From: CAZJFH01 sp964545205 | GTDB taxonomy: Bacteria; Pseudomonadota; Alphaproteobacteria; Rhodospirillales; Magnetospirillaceae | Length of the DNA: 56,443 bases | Assembly (NCBI GenBank): GCA_964545205.1 | Contig: CAZJFH010000027.1 | Span: forward strand, 1-56,443 | Direction: 5' to 3' | Shown here: piece after piece, positions 43,690-52,210 of the stretch | Layout: the number at the start of each line of letters is the position of its first letter | Numbering within the stretch: the stretch's first letter is position 1 | The notes under the pieces: generated by a model | Told to the model about the DNA's origin: nothing | What the model saw: only the letters and a program-made list of their open reading frames with translations | Databases searched by the model: none | Made by a program: the position numbers and the translations under genes

Positions 43690-44403
43690 TCAGGGGGATA
43701 TGAGGCCAAGCATGATCGCCTTAACGGCGGCATAATGGCGAGTATTCGCGCATAGCTTGATTTTCGCCTTTTCGATGTGGGTCACCACCGTACTTTCGGC
43801 GATATGCAGAATCTGCGACGTCTCCCACGCGGTCTTGCCCCGGGACACCCAAAGCAAGCATTCCGTTTCTCGCTTGGTCAGTTGCACGCCCGGGTCGCCG
43901 GCGCTCGCGCGCTCGATCGCCGCGTGGTAGTACATGGCGATCAGGTGGAGCTGGTGCACGACGCCGGGGCCGATGTCGCGGTAGTCGCGGCCGTCGAAGG
44001 CGATGTTGAACATCGCGAAATCGGTTCCCAGTCCATGCATCGGGATGGCGAGGCCGTCGTGGATCGCGAAGTCCGCGGCCTCGTCGAAGATCTGCCGCTG
44101 CTGCTCGTTGATCGGCTGGCGTTCCAGCACCGGCGCCCAGCGGAACGGCACCAGGCTGCGCCGGCCCTCGACCACCACCGGGTCGAGGCGGACGTAGCCC
44201 TGGGTGTCGTAGTGCTCGGTCCAGTTCGACGGATAGGTCGTCTCGTAGACCGGTCGCGGATACCGCGAGCTGAGGTTCAGGTACGTGAAGCGGCCCGCGC
44301 CCAGGCGGCTGACGGTCTCGCGGAACAGGCGCGAGCGTTCGGCATGGCCCGTACAGCGCTCGAGCGCGGTCAGGAAATCGCCGATGACGTCATCTATTCC
44401 CAT
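43690..44403 (-). CDS. luxR: LuxR-family quorum-sensing regulator
   Basis: A 237-residue regulator. The autoinducer-binding domain carries the usual tryptophan, tyrosine and aspartate (NWTEHYDTQGYVRLDPV near residue 57), RWAP and GLAIPMHG. The C-terminal HTH shows LTKRETECLLWVSRGKTAWE and ESTVVTHIEKAKIKL. It probably binds the signal made by LuxI and regulates transcription. The frame can start at GTG 44415 or ATG 44403; the ATG has AAAAGG just before it. It is upstream of luxI in the same direction and divergent from an XRE regulator. Confidence 0.93.
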   Translation of the reverse strand: MGIDDVIGDFLTALERCTGHAERSRLFRETVSRLGAGRFTYLNLSSRYPRPVYETTYPSNWTEHYDTQGYVRLDPVVVEGRRSLVPFRWAPVLERQPINEQQRQIFDEAADFAIHDGLAIPMHGLGTDFAMFNIAFDGRDYRDIGPGVVHQLHLIAMYYHAAIERASAGDPGVQLTKRETECLLWVSRGKTAWETSQILHIAESTVVTHIEKAKIKLCANTRHYAAVKAIMLGLISP

Positions 44404-44535
44404 GGCCTTTTGCACCGCTGTGAATTAGGAGTAATATGCAGTGATACGTGTCGCCGGGCCAAGGCCTCGTTGCCGTCTTGATCGGCCCGGTACGGATTGG
44501 ATGACCAAGAACATCGGATAACCTGGAGACGGTTT

Positions 44536-45021
44536 ATGGCTGGAAAGCGAAAGGGTAGCACGCGCGGTCGCACCAAGTCGGGCGCGCCGAATCCCGTTGA
44601 CGTCCACGTCGGTCAGCGCGTGCGCCTGCGTCGGACTCTCCTGGGGATGAGCCAGGAGAAACTCGGTGAAGCCTTGGGCCTGACCTTCCAGCAGGTGCAG
44701 AAGTACGAGCGCGGCGCCAACCGCATCGGCTCCAGCCGGCTGTTCGACCTCAGCCGCGTGCTCGACGTGCCGGTCAGCTTCTTCTTCGACGACATGTCCG
44801 AGGAAGTGGCCGAAATGAGCCCGCGGCTGATCGGCGGCGTCGACGAGGAGCCGGCGGCGTTCGAGGCCGACCCGATGAGCAAGCGCGAGACGCTGGAACT
44901 GGTTCGCGCCTATTATCGGATCGCCGATCCGACGGTGCGCAAGCGGGTGATGGAACTCGCCCGCGCGCTCGCCGCCGCTTCGGACGGCGTCGACAAGCCC
45001 GATCTGCGCGAAGCCGGCTGA
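44536..45021 (+). CDS. PraR-like XRE-family regulator, copy 1
   Basis: A 161-residue DNA-binding protein. After a basic tail, NPVDVHVGQRVRLRRTLLGM and SQEKLGEALGLTFQQVQKYE form the helix-turn-helix, then VLDVPVSFFFDD and a helical tail (RAYYRIADPTVRKRVMELAR). This matches the PraR/PhrR group of rhizobia, where PraR represses quorum-sensing genes. It is divergent from luxR and shares about 69 of 81 residues with copy 2 at 45361-45867. GGAGA precedes the ATG at 44536. A role in controlling luxR or luxI is likely but inferred. Confidence 0.9.
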   Translation: MAGKRKGSTRGRTKSGAPNPVDVHVGQRVRLRRTLLGMSQEKLGEALGLTFQQVQKYERGANRIGSSRLFDLSRVLDVPVSFFFDDMSEEVAEMSPRLIGGVDEEPAAFEADPMSKRETLELVRAYYRIADPTVRKRVMELARALAAASDGVDKPDLREAG

Positions 45022-45360
45022 CCGAACGCTCTCCCGACGTCCCCGCCGCCCCGGCCGCGCCCGATCGCGCGGTCGGTGCGCGGGGGCGATTTTTTTCCGG
45101 CCGATCGCGAAACCGCGGCGGAAGGCGTGCGACGCGGCGGACCGGGTCGCGGCGTTCGTCGCGCACGTTCGGCGCAACCCCCGCTTTCGCGGGGGCGACG
45201 GCCGGGATCCGGCGGTGCCGATCTCTTCACGGCCGCCTTCGTCGGCGCGCCGGGGCCTGAATGACGGTCCCCGGACCTCGACGACGAACACTCCCATACT
45301 TGGTTCGCGGGTATGCATGCCTGACGCTTTCGCGGGCGACACGCGGCCCGGCGAGGCCGC
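45022..45360. other. Intergenic region between the two XRE genes
   Basis: The 339 bases between the convergent ends of the two XRE genes contain no plausible gene. A hairpin CCCCCGC-TTTC-GCGGGGG lies at 45178-45195, followed by CGAC, resembling the hairpin at 48420-48435. The rest is GC-rich, unstructured by eye. The hairpin might serve as a terminator for copy 1, but no T-run follows. Confidence 0.5.
45178..45195. repeat. REP-like hairpin, right-hand type
   Basis: CCCCCGC (45178-45184), loop TTTC, GCGGGGG (45189-45195). The same stem with loop CTTC and the same trailing CGAC occurs at 48420-48435, marking a dispersed palindromic repeat. Confidence 0.6.
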
Positions 45361-45867
45361 TCACTTCGCTTCGCGGGCCTGTGGAAAATCCGCCTCGGCC
45401 AGCGAACGGGTCAGATCGAACACCCGGCGGCGGATGTTCATGTCGCCGATCCGGTAATAGGCCCGCACCAGTTCCATCGTCTCGCGCGTGCTCAGCGGAT
45501 CGGTCGGCGGCACCACCTCGGCGGTCGGCGGCATCGTCGCGATCAGCCGCGGGCTCTGGCCCGCCGTTTCCTCGGACATGTCGTCGAAGAAGAAGCTGAC
45601 CGGCACGTCGAGGACGCGGGCGAAGTCGAACAGCCGGCTGGCGCCGATGCGGTTGGTGCCGCGTTCGTATTTCTGCACCTGTTGAAACGTCAGCCCCACG
45701 GCCTCTCCCAGCCGGTCCTGGCTCATGCCGAGCAGCGTGCGCCGCAGGCGCAGCCGCGCGCCGACATGCACGTCGACCGGATTGGGTCGGCCGGACGGCG
45801 TCCTGCCGCGTCCGGATCGGCGGCGAACGATGCTTGGCGTCCCTTGGTTTTGGTTCTTGTTGACCAT
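45361..45867 (-). CDS. PraR-like XRE-family regulator, copy 2
   Basis: A 168-residue paralogue of the regulator at 44536-45021, with the same HTH (SQDRLGEAVGLTFQQVQKYE), VLDVPVSFFFDD and a tail RAYYRIGDMNIRRRVFDLTR. The N-terminal tail differs (MVNKNQNQGTPSIV and an arginine-rich stretch). AGGA precedes the ATG at 45867; the frame stays open far upstream but that part has no codon-like pattern. The two copies face each other across 339 bases. Both probably bind similar sites; one may regulate the other or both the lux genes. Confidence 0.9.
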   Translation of the reverse strand: MVNKNQNQGTPSIVRRRSGRGRTPSGRPNPVDVHVGARLRLRRTLLGMSQDRLGEAVGLTFQQVQKYERGTNRIGASRLFDFARVLDVPVSFFFDDMSEETAGQSPRLIATMPPTAEVVPPTDPLSTRETMELVRAYYRIGDMNIRRRVFDLTRSLAEADFPQAREAK

Positions 45868-46463
45868 GGCGTCCTTCTTTGGCTTTCGGTCGCGATCGGA
45901 TCCCACTGAGGCCTGCGGCCGCGGCCGCTCGGCGGCGTTCTTACTCAACCGTGCAAAAGTGGTTGTTCGCCATACAATACGATGCAGGGAGCGGACATGG
46001 AAGCGAATGCAGGTGTGGCAAAGACGTTTTTTGCAGAAAACAGTAGGTGCTATCTGGGGTGGTTCCGCAAAGCGCCGGCGACAATGCATGTGGGCGCCGA
46101 TGCGCATGCGGATTTCCGCGATGCGGTCCCGGGCGGAGGCGCGGAAAGCCTTGGCGCGACAGGAAGTCCGTCGAACACGCGTTTCGAGAGAATATTGAGT
46201 CGATAAGACCAACGCTGTCCAGGGAGGCGCCGGACGCGCACGGTGCCGCCGGCACGCGAGCCGAGCCTGCGCCGCCGTGCCCGCGCAGGCGGGCATCCGT
46301 CGCGGACGCTTCGAACCGGTTGAAATGCTTCAGGAATGGACGCGTTCGCGCGAGCGAGGCGGCTTTCGCGGTGTCGAGCGGGGCCGCGGCCGCGCCGGTG
46401 CGGCCGGAGCAGACCCGATCTCGGGAAAGTGGTGGTCCGACGGACGTGCCGGCGGCGTGCGGC
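45868..46463. other. Long intergenic region after XRE copy 2
   Basis: About 600 bases without a convincing gene. From about 45941 to 46065 the sequence is clearly less GC-rich, and it must hold the promoter of XRE copy 2. A 69-codon frame at 45997-46206 has GGGAG five bases before its ATG, but its codon use is unlike the neighbours and it has no family resemblance. A hairpin of the left-hand REP type lies at 46278-46296. The remainder looks like decayed sequence. Confidence 0.45.
46278..46296. repeat. REP-like hairpin, left-hand type
   Basis: TGCCCGC (46278-46284), GCAG, GCGGGCA (46289-46295), followed by TCCGT. The same palindrome with flanking ATCC occurs at 48328-48347. Both are CCCGCGCAGGCGGG elements. 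Confidence 0.65.
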
Positions 46464-47249
46464 TCAGGCCGGCAGCGGCGCGCCCTGTTCGCGCTTGTTG
46501 ACGCGCAGCATCGAGAGCAGCAGGCAGCCCCCGGCCCAGGCCAGGGCGACGCCCCAGGCGAGGAGATAGCCGCCGTCGCTCAGCAGGGCGCCGGCGTCGC
46601 CGTAGAACGGCGCCCGGATCAGCACCAGGGCGTGACTGACCGGATTGATCACCATCGGCAGGTACAACCAGCCGGGCACGTTGTCGATCGGGAACAGCGC
46701 GCCGGAGAGCATCCACAGCGGCATCAGGAACACCATCATGATGGCGTGGAACGCCGATGTCGTGCGCATGCCCCAGGCGAGCAGGAAGCCCAGCGCGGTG
46801 AAGCCCAGCGCCGTGACCACCAGGCCGGCGATCAGCAGCAGGAAGCCGCCCGCGGTCACGCTCATGCCCATGAACGGCGCCGCCAGCAGCAGGATGGCCA
46901 CCTGCACCAGCGCGATCATCGAGCCGCCGGTGACCTTGCCGAGCACGATCGCCAGCCGCGACACCGGCGCCACCAGCACACCCTGCAGGAAGCCGGCGTC
47001 GCGGTCCTCGATGATGGTGATCGACGAGAAGATGCTGGCGAACAGCACCATCATCAGCATCACGCCGGGATAGAAATATTCGAGGTAGGTGACGTCCTCC
47101 GCCCCCGGCATGCGGAAATTGCCGGCGAAGCCGGCGCCCAGGAATATCCAGAACAGGATCGGCTGCGCCACCGTGCCGACGACGCGCTGCGGCTGGCGGA
47201 TGAAGCGGACGAACTCGCGCCAGGCGAGCGACTTGACCACGCGCATCAT
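46464..47249 (-). CDS. ABC-2 type exporter permease
   Basis: A 261-residue permease with about six membrane helices, the pattern of DrrB/NodJ-type ABC-2 transporters: an early amphipathic RQPQRVVGTVAQPILFW, the EDRDAGFLQGVLVAPVSR cytoplasmic loop, and SGALFPIDNVPGWL near the fourth to fifth helix. It begins at ATG 47249 overlapping the ATPase stop (ATGA). Such systems export polyketides, drugs or lipid-linked glycans. The cargo is unknown; the nearby dsr genes on the same strand are separated by a repeat-rich gap, so a joint role is not implied. Confidence 0.9.
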   Translation of the reverse strand: MMRVVKSLAWREFVRFIRQPQRVVGTVAQPILFWIFLGAGFAGNFRMPGAEDVTYLEYFYPGVMLMMVLFASIFSSITIIEDRDAGFLQGVLVAPVSRLAIVLGKVTGGSMIALVQVAILLLAAPFMGMSVTAGGFLLLIAGLVVTALGFTALGFLLAWGMRTTSAFHAIMMVFLMPLWMLSGALFPIDNVPGWLYLPMVINPVSHALVLIRAPFYGDAGALLSDGGYLLAWGVALAWAGGCLLLSMLRVNKREQGAPLPA

Positions 47250-48214
47250 GTGCCGGTCCTCTCGACGGCGGCCGGCGCGGCGCGCCGCGTGCCGTCGGTG
47301 GTGATGTGGATGAACACGTCCTCGAGCGTCGGCCGTTTGATGGCGATGGCGACGATGTCGTCGCGGTGGCGGGCGACGATGCGCTCGAGCACCGGCAGGC
47401 CGGCGCCGTTCTCGGTCTCTTCCAGACGCAGCTCGTCGCCGTGGCGGCGCACCGCGTAGCCTTCGCGGCCCAGCCGCTCGGCCATCGCGTCGGGATCCCT
47501 GGGCTGCACCACGACCATCTCGCGGCCCAGCCGGCTGCGCAGCGCCTGCGGCGTGTCGTGGGCCAGCATCTCGCCGGCGCGCATGATCGCCACCCGGTCG
47601 ACGTCCTCGGCCTCGGAGAACACGTGGCTGGTCATCAGCACCGTCATGCCGCGCTCGCGCTGCAGCCGGGTCAGCGCCTGCAGGAAGTTGCGGCGGCTGT
47701 TGGGGTCGAGGCCGGTGGTCGGCTCGTCGAGCAGCAGGATGCGCGGCCGGGTCAGCATGCATTTGGCGAGCTCGACCTGCCTCTGCATGCCGCCCGACAG
47801 CGTCTCGACGCGGTCGCCGAGGCGGCCGGCGAGATCGGTCCAGCCGACCGCGTCGGCCATCCGCTCGTCGAAGGCGCGGCCGTGCAGGCCGTAGAGGTCG
47901 GCGTGGATGCGGATGTTCTCCAGCACCGACAGGTGCTTGTCGACGGCCGGGCTCTGGAACACAACCGCCATCGCCTCGCGCACCCTGGCCGGCTCGGCGA
48001 ACAGGTCGGCGCCGGCGATGGTGATCGCGCCCGCGGTCGGCCGCGCCATGCCGCACAGGATGCGGAACAGCGTCGACTTGCCGCTGCCGTTGGGACCCGA
48101 CAGGATGGCGAACTCGCCCTCGCGCACGTCCAGCGACAGGTCGCGCAGGGCGACGCGCGGCGGCTGCTTGCGGGTCCCCGGATAGACGTGGGTGACGTTG
48201 CGGATGTCGATCAT
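47246..48214 (-). CDS. ABC exporter ATP-binding protein, DrrA type
   Basis: A 322-residue ATPase with Walker A SGPNGSGKSTLFRIL, signature TLSGGMQRQVELAK and Walker B PRILLLDEPTTGLDPNSR, followed by the DrrA-type C-terminal domain with ALRSRLGREMVVVQPRDPD. The frame extends to a GTG at 48295; the ATG at 48214 (MIDIRNVTHVYPG) is preferred because the ABC domain begins there, though MRAQLQ at 48235 is also possible. A TATACT lies near 48245 on the minus strand as a possible minus-10. It powers the permease that overlaps its end. Confidence 0.9.
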   Translation of the reverse strand: MIDIRNVTHVYPGTRKQPPRVALRDLSLDVREGEFAILSGPNGSGKSTLFRILCGMARPTAGAITIAGADLFAEPARVREAMAVVFQSPAVDKHLSVLENIRIHADLYGLHGRAFDERMADAVGWTDLAGRLGDRVETLSGGMQRQVELAKCMLTRPRILLLDEPTTGLDPNSRRNFLQALTRLQRERGMTVLMTSHVFSEAEDVDRVAIMRAGEMLAHDTPQALRSRLGREMVVVQPRDPDAMAERLGREGYAVRRHGDELRLEETENGAGLPVLERIVARHRDDIVAIAIKRPTLEDVFIHITTDGTRRAAPAAVERTGT

Positions 48215-48327
48215 CGGCTGAAGCTGGGCTCGCATTTGCGGCGCAGTATAGGGAATTTGCCCGACCGCGCCACTGAACTTTCCGTCATTTGCCACCGGGG
48301 GAAAGGTGTTTCCAGCGCTCCCCCTTC

Positions 48328-48435
48328 ATGCCCGCGCAGGCGGGCATCCATTTGCCGGTGGCGTTCGGAACACGGTCGGGCGCCTCGGCGAGAACACCCG
48401 AACCCTCTGGAAAATGGGTCCCCGCCTTCGCGGGG
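48328..48435. repeat. REP-doublet between dsrN and the ABC genes
   Basis: A left hairpin ATGCCCGC-GCAG-GCGGGCAT (48328-48347) and a right hairpin CCCCGC-CTTC-GCGGGG (48420-48435) are joined by a 72-base spacer. The inner flanks CATTT after the left hairpin and AAATG before the right one are complementary, so the pair forms a larger inverted arrangement as in REP doublets (BIME-like). Single halves occur at 46278 and 45178. It separates the ABC operon from the dsr cluster. Confidence 0.7.
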
Positions 48436-48507
48436 GCGACGATCCGGGGCTCTTCCCGGGTTTCGGCGATGAACCTACATTTAGCGGCGGAGATGGACCG
48501 CCGCAAG

Positions 48508-49890
48508 TCAGCCGCTCCGCTTCACCCGACGCACGAAGGCGACGAACCGCGCCGCCCACGGATTGGCGCCGACGCTGCGCAGATGTGCGTAATTGGCGAC
48601 GCAGTTCTCGACGATCAGGCCGTCGTGGACGCCGTCGACGCCCATGCCGCGCAGCACCTCGTAACCGTAGCGCAGCGGCCCTTGCAGCTCCTCCAGCGCC
48701 GAGTGGTGGAACTCGTGGCCGACGACGACGCCGGGGCCGGACTCGACCTGCGGCCAGGGCAAGTCGGCGGTCGGGCGCAGGCGCACGTAGCCGCGGCCCA
48801 TCGGGCGCGGGTGCATCACCGCCTCGCCGGGCAGGACGCCGACCATCTCGCGGCGCTCGCCGTTCCAGCGGATGGCCCGCGACAGGTACATCAGCCCGCC
48901 GCACTCGGCATAGGTCGGCAGCCCGCCCTGGATCGCGGCGCGGATTTCGCCGCGCAGGCCGGCGTTGGCGGCCAGCGCGTCCATGTGCGCCTCGGGAAAG
49001 CCGCCGCCGATGAACAGCCCGTCGAGGTTCGGCGGCAGGTGCGCATCGCGCATCGTGTCGAACGGCACCAGCTCGGCGCCGGCGGCGCGCAGGGCGTCGA
49101 AATCGTCCGGGTAGTAGAAGCCGAAGGCGGCGTCGCGGGCGACGCCGACGCGCAGGTCGGGCGGCGGCGGGGCCGGGGGCGGCTGCGCCAGGTCGAGGCA
49201 GCACGGCGGCACCGTGCCGGCCAGGGCGATCACCGCGTCGAGGTCGACCTGGGCGGCGACGGCGTCGCGGATCGCGGCGACCACCGGCGCGGTCTCGGCG
49301 GCCTCGTTGGCGGGGATCAGGCCGATGTGGCGCTCGACGATCTCCAGGCTCCTGGAGCGGCCGATGGCGCCGAGCACCGGGATGTCGGTGTAGTGGGCGA
49401 CCGTGTCGCGCAGCTTCTTCTCGTGGCGGGGGCCGCTGACCTTGTTGAGGATGACGCCGCCGATGCGGATGTCCTTCTCGAACGCCTGGTAGCCGAGCAG
49501 CAGCGGCGCGATGCCGCGGGTCATGCCCGAGGTGTCGACGACCAGCAGCACCGGCGCCTCGAGCCAGCGCGCCAGCGCCGCCGTCGAGTTCGATCCCTCG
49601 AGGTCGACGCCGTCGTAGAGGCCCTTGTTGCCCTCGACCAGGCTGATGTCGGCGTCGTGGGCGTGCCTGGCGAAGGTCGCCTGGATGTCCTTCGGCGGCA
49701 TCGTGTAGAAGTCGAGATTGCGGCACGAGCGGCCGGCGGCCAGCGACAGCCACATCGGATCGATGTAGTCGGGACCCTTCTTGAACGGCTGCACCGTCAG
49801 GCCGCGCGCCGCCAGGGCGGCGCACAGGCCGATCGACACGGTGGTCTTGCCGGAGGATTTGTGCGCGGCCGAGACGACCAGCCGCATCAT
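48508..49890 (-). CDS. dsrN: DsrN, siroheme amidase of the CbiA/CobB family
   Basis: A 460-residue protein of the cobyrinate a,c-diamide synthase family. The N-terminal P-loop AAHKSSGKTTVSIGL and the glutamine amidotransferase nucleophile YAECGGLMYLS near residue 325 are visible, with GPDYIDP typical of CbiA. As last gene of a dsr cluster it corresponds to DsrN, which amidates siroheme for DsrAB. Without the context it would be called cobB. It begins one base after the TrpD2-like gene, whose stop precedes the ATG. Confidence 0.85.
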   Translation of the reverse strand: MMRLVVSAAHKSSGKTTVSIGLCAALAARGLTVQPFKKGPDYIDPMWLSLAAGRSCRNLDFYTMPPKDIQATFARHAHDADISLVEGNKGLYDGVDLEGSNSTAALARWLEAPVLLVVDTSGMTRGIAPLLLGYQAFEKDIRIGGVILNKVSGPRHEKKLRDTVAHYTDIPVLGAIGRSRSLEIVERHIGLIPANEAAETAPVVAAIRDAVAAQVDLDAVIALAGTVPPCCLDLAQPPPAPPPPDLRVGVARDAAFGFYYPDDFDALRAAGAELVPFDTMRDAHLPPNLDGLFIGGGFPEAHMDALAANAGLRGEIRAAIQGGLPTYAECGGLMYLSRAIRWNGERREMVGVLPGEAVMHPRPMGRGYVRLRPTADLPWPQVESGPGVVVGHEFHHSALEELQGPLRYGYEVLRGMGVDGVHDGLIVENCVANYAHLRSVGANPWAARFVAFVRRVKRSG

Positions 49891-49891
49891 C

Positions 49892-50905
49892 TCAAGCCAC
49901 TCCCGCCAGCCGCTCCCCGGGCAGCCGCGAGCGGTCGCGCCGCTCCCAGAGCTGGTTGGCCAGCGCCAGCGCCGCCTCGAACGAATCGGCGCGGCCCATC
50001 AGCTTGAGCGGCACCGCGGCGCTGCTGGCGATCGCCGCGACGGCATAGGCGTCGTCGACGGTGCCGTCCCAGACCCCGCGCAGGCGGGCGAGGTCGAGGC
50101 TTTCCTCGGCCGGAGCGGCGGCGGGCAGGGCGGGCCATTCCTCCTCGGCCGTGCTGTCGCCGTCGAGCACGAACACCAGCGCCGGCTTCTCCGGCCGCCG
50201 CTCGGCCTCGCCGCCTTCGCCCTTGAAGACCGCCAGTCGCCGCTGGCCGATCATCCGCGCCGCCTGCTGGTGCACCGGCCGGTAGTGCGGATGGGCGACG
50301 CCGATGACCTCGTGCGGCGCCCTGAAGGGATTGAGCATGCGCGCCGCCGAATGCACCGGCGAGCGCAGGCCCAGCAGGTCGCGCAGGCCCATCAGCCGAT
50401 GCAGCGGCGGGCACAGCTTCTCGAGCGGCAGATAGGCGAAGTTGTCGGCGGCCAGGCGCTCGGCGGCGTCGTCCGTCGACGCGGCGGGCGCGATGCCGAG
50501 CGCGGCGAGCGCGTCGCGCAGGTAGATGCGTCCGGCGGTGTGGCCGTCGGCGCCGTGCATGAACACCCGCACGCCGCTGCCGGCCAGCAGCAGCGCCGAC
50601 AGCAGGTACCAGGGCAGGCGGCGGGTCTTGCCGGCATAGGACGACCAGTCGAGGTCGACCGCCGGCGCGCCGGCCGGCACGGCGATGGTGGCGCGGGCGG
50701 CCTCGACGAAGCCGGCCATTTCGTCGGGGGTTTCGGTCTTGACCCGGAGCAGGCACAGGAAGGCTCCGAGCTGCACCGGCTCGACCTCGCCGGCCAGCAC
50801 CATGGCGGTGGCGGTGCGGGTTTCCTCGCGGGTCAGGGGCCGCGACAGCGTCGGGCCCTTGCCGAGGATGCGGATGTACTGCGCGAAGGGATGTTCTTTG
50901 GTCAT
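49892..50905 (-). CDS. TrpD2/YbiB-like glycosyltransferase-3-fold protein within the dsr cluster
   Basis: A 337-residue protein: an N-terminal helical domain (LTREETRTATAMVLAGEVEP, residues 24-75) and a nucleoside phosphorylase II/TrpD-like domain. The GTGGD motif that binds PRPP in true TrpD is absent; instead YAGKTRRLPWYLLSALLLAG appears, as in YbiB/TrpD2 proteins, whose E. coli member binds nucleic acid. The end (ASSAAVPLKLMGRADSFEAA) also fits. It sits between dsrP and dsrN with one base to dsrN. Neither anthranilate metabolism nor a known dsr function explains the position. Confidence 0.8.
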   Translation of the reverse strand: MTKEHPFAQYIRILGKGPTLSRPLTREETRTATAMVLAGEVEPVQLGAFLCLLRVKTETPDEMAGFVEAARATIAVPAGAPAVDLDWSSYAGKTRRLPWYLLSALLLAGSGVRVFMHGADGHTAGRIYLRDALAALGIAPAASTDDAAERLAADNFAYLPLEKLCPPLHRLMGLRDLLGLRSPVHSAARMLNPFRAPHEVIGVAHPHYRPVHQQAARMIGQRRLAVFKGEGGEAERRPEKPALVFVLDGDSTAEEEWPALPAAAPAEESLDLARLRGVWDGTVDDAYAVAAIASSAAVPLKLMGRADSFEAALALANQLWERRDRSRLPGERLAGVA

Positions 50906-50930
50906 GTCTCGCTGCGTGTTTGGTTCGTTG

Positions 50931-50969
50931 CCCTCACCCTCGGCGCCGGCGCGGCGGGGAGGGTGAGGG
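50931..50969. repeat. REP-like hairpin between dsrP and the TrpD2-like gene
   Basis: CCCTCACCCTC (50931-50941) and GAGGGTGAGGG (50959-50969) form an eleven-base perfect stem with a 17-base loop. It lies in the 81-base gap inside the dsr transcript and belongs to the palindromes near 476 and 35271. It might reduce expression of the downstream genes. Confidence 0.65.
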
Positions 50970-50986
50970 AACTCCCCGTCGCAGCG

Positions 50987-52195
50987 TCAGTGCTCGCCCG
51001 GAACGGCGTCGTCGGCCAGCGTCTCGGGCAGGAAGCGTAGCACCGTGGCGCCGAAGGCCACAATCGCCAGCGCGATCGCGAAGCCGCCGATGCCGAGCAG
51101 CAGCTCGGGCGCGCTGGCGGAATACTCGGCGACCCGGCCGTCGAAGAAGCCCGACGAGATCACCTCCTTGCCCGGGAACAGCGCCATCGGATAGGCCTGG
51201 CCGCCGATGATGATCACGTAGACCTGCGCCAGGCCGCCAAGGATCACCAGGCCGCAGGCCGCCATCAGCGCGTTGCGGCTGCCGGCCATCGCCGGGGTCA
51301 GCAGCAGCGCCAGCGGCACCAGGCTGCCCAGCGCGATCTGCACCACCCAGAACAGGAAGCTGTGGATGCCGCCCGACAGCAGGATGAACTTCGAGGCGTC
51401 GGCGCGCTCGGCCATGTACAGGTTGGTCAGGTGCTGGACCGCGACGAAGTACAGCACGGCGGCGACGAAGATCGCCAGCAGCGTGCGCAGCCGCCCCAGC
51501 AGCTTGTCGCCCAGCGGACGCTCGGTCATGTGGTAGCCGCCGATCAGCACCAGCACGAAGATCGCCAGGCCGAACGCGAACGACATCGCGATGAACAGCG
51601 GCGCCATCACCGCCGAGTTGTAGAGGTCGCGGGCGACCAGGAAGCCGAAGATCGAGCCGGTACCGGTGGTCAGCACCAGCCGCCACAGGAAGGCCGCCAC
51701 GCCGGCCGTCTTGCCGTAGTTCCTGTACAGCTTGCGGTCCATCAGCACCCACAGATAGGCGCCGACGATCACGAAGAAGCCGGTGTAGAGGATGATGTTC
51801 CAGGCGAAGATCGAGGTGAAGTTGTAGTGGGTCATCGCCACCGTCAGCCGGTCGGGCCGGCCGAGGTCGAGCACCAGCACCATCAGGCCGCCGGCCAGCA
51901 GCGCGATCGCCAGCAGGCCCGACAGCGGCGCCAGCGGCTTGTACGGCGCCTTGCCGAACACCGAGCCGATCGAGGCGACGTTGAGCGCGCCCGAGGCGGC
52001 GACGATCAGGAACACCGCGAACACGTGCGGCATGCCCCAGACGATCTGGTTGGTCATGCCGGTGACGTGGTGGCCGTTGTGCTCCATGTAGAAGGCCGAG
52101 ACCAGGCCGAGGCCGATCAGCACGGCGAGCACGCCGAACAGCGCGAACCAGCGGCTGGTGTAGGCCGGGATCTCGCGGAAGGTGGTGGCTTTCAT
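50987..52195 (-). CDS. dsrP: DsrP, NrfD-like membrane subunit of DsrMKJOP
   Basis: A 402-residue integral membrane protein with ten or so helices of the NrfD/PsrC type, starting MKATTFREIPAYTSRWFALF. Typical loops such as GMPHVFAVFLIVAASGALN and LDLGRPDRLTVAMTHYNFTS are present. In DsrMKJOP it exchanges electrons with the quinone pool from the membrane, partnered with the iron-sulfur protein DsrO. It follows dsrO by 15 bases. Family membership is certain; the dsr assignment rests on the neighbours dsrO, dsrJ, dsrL and dsrK. Confidence 0.93.
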   Translation of the reverse strand: MKATTFREIPAYTSRWFALFGVLAVLIGLGLVSAFYMEHNGHHVTGMTNQIVWGMPHVFAVFLIVAASGALNVASIGSVFGKAPYKPLAPLSGLLAIALLAGGLMVLVLDLGRPDRLTVAMTHYNFTSIFAWNIILYTGFFVIVGAYLWVLMDRKLYRNYGKTAGVAAFLWRLVLTTGTGSIFGFLVARDLYNSAVMAPLFIAMSFAFGLAIFVLVLIGGYHMTERPLGDKLLGRLRTLLAIFVAAVLYFVAVQHLTNLYMAERADASKFILLSGGIHSFLFWVVQIALGSLVPLALLLTPAMAGSRNALMAACGLVILGGLAQVYVIIIGGQAYPMALFPGKEVISSGFFDGRVAEYSASAPELLLGIGGFAIALAIVAFGATVLRFLPETLADDAVPGEH

Positions 52196-52210
52196 GTCGT
52201 CTCCCCTTCC

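Noticed and set aside
45178..45195. Intrinsic terminator of XRE copy 1
   Set aside because: The hairpin is not followed by a T-run and lies 157 bases past the stop; it recurs elsewhere as a repeat.
46277..46501. 74-codon frame on the plus strand in the gap before the ABC genes
   Set aside because: It overlaps the end of the ABC permease gene, includes a REP-like hairpin and has no ribosome binding site or protein-like composition.
49892..50905. Anthranilate phosphoribosyltransferase (TrpD)
   Set aside because: The PRPP-binding GTGGD motif is missing and no trp genes are near; the TrpD2/YbiB group fits better.
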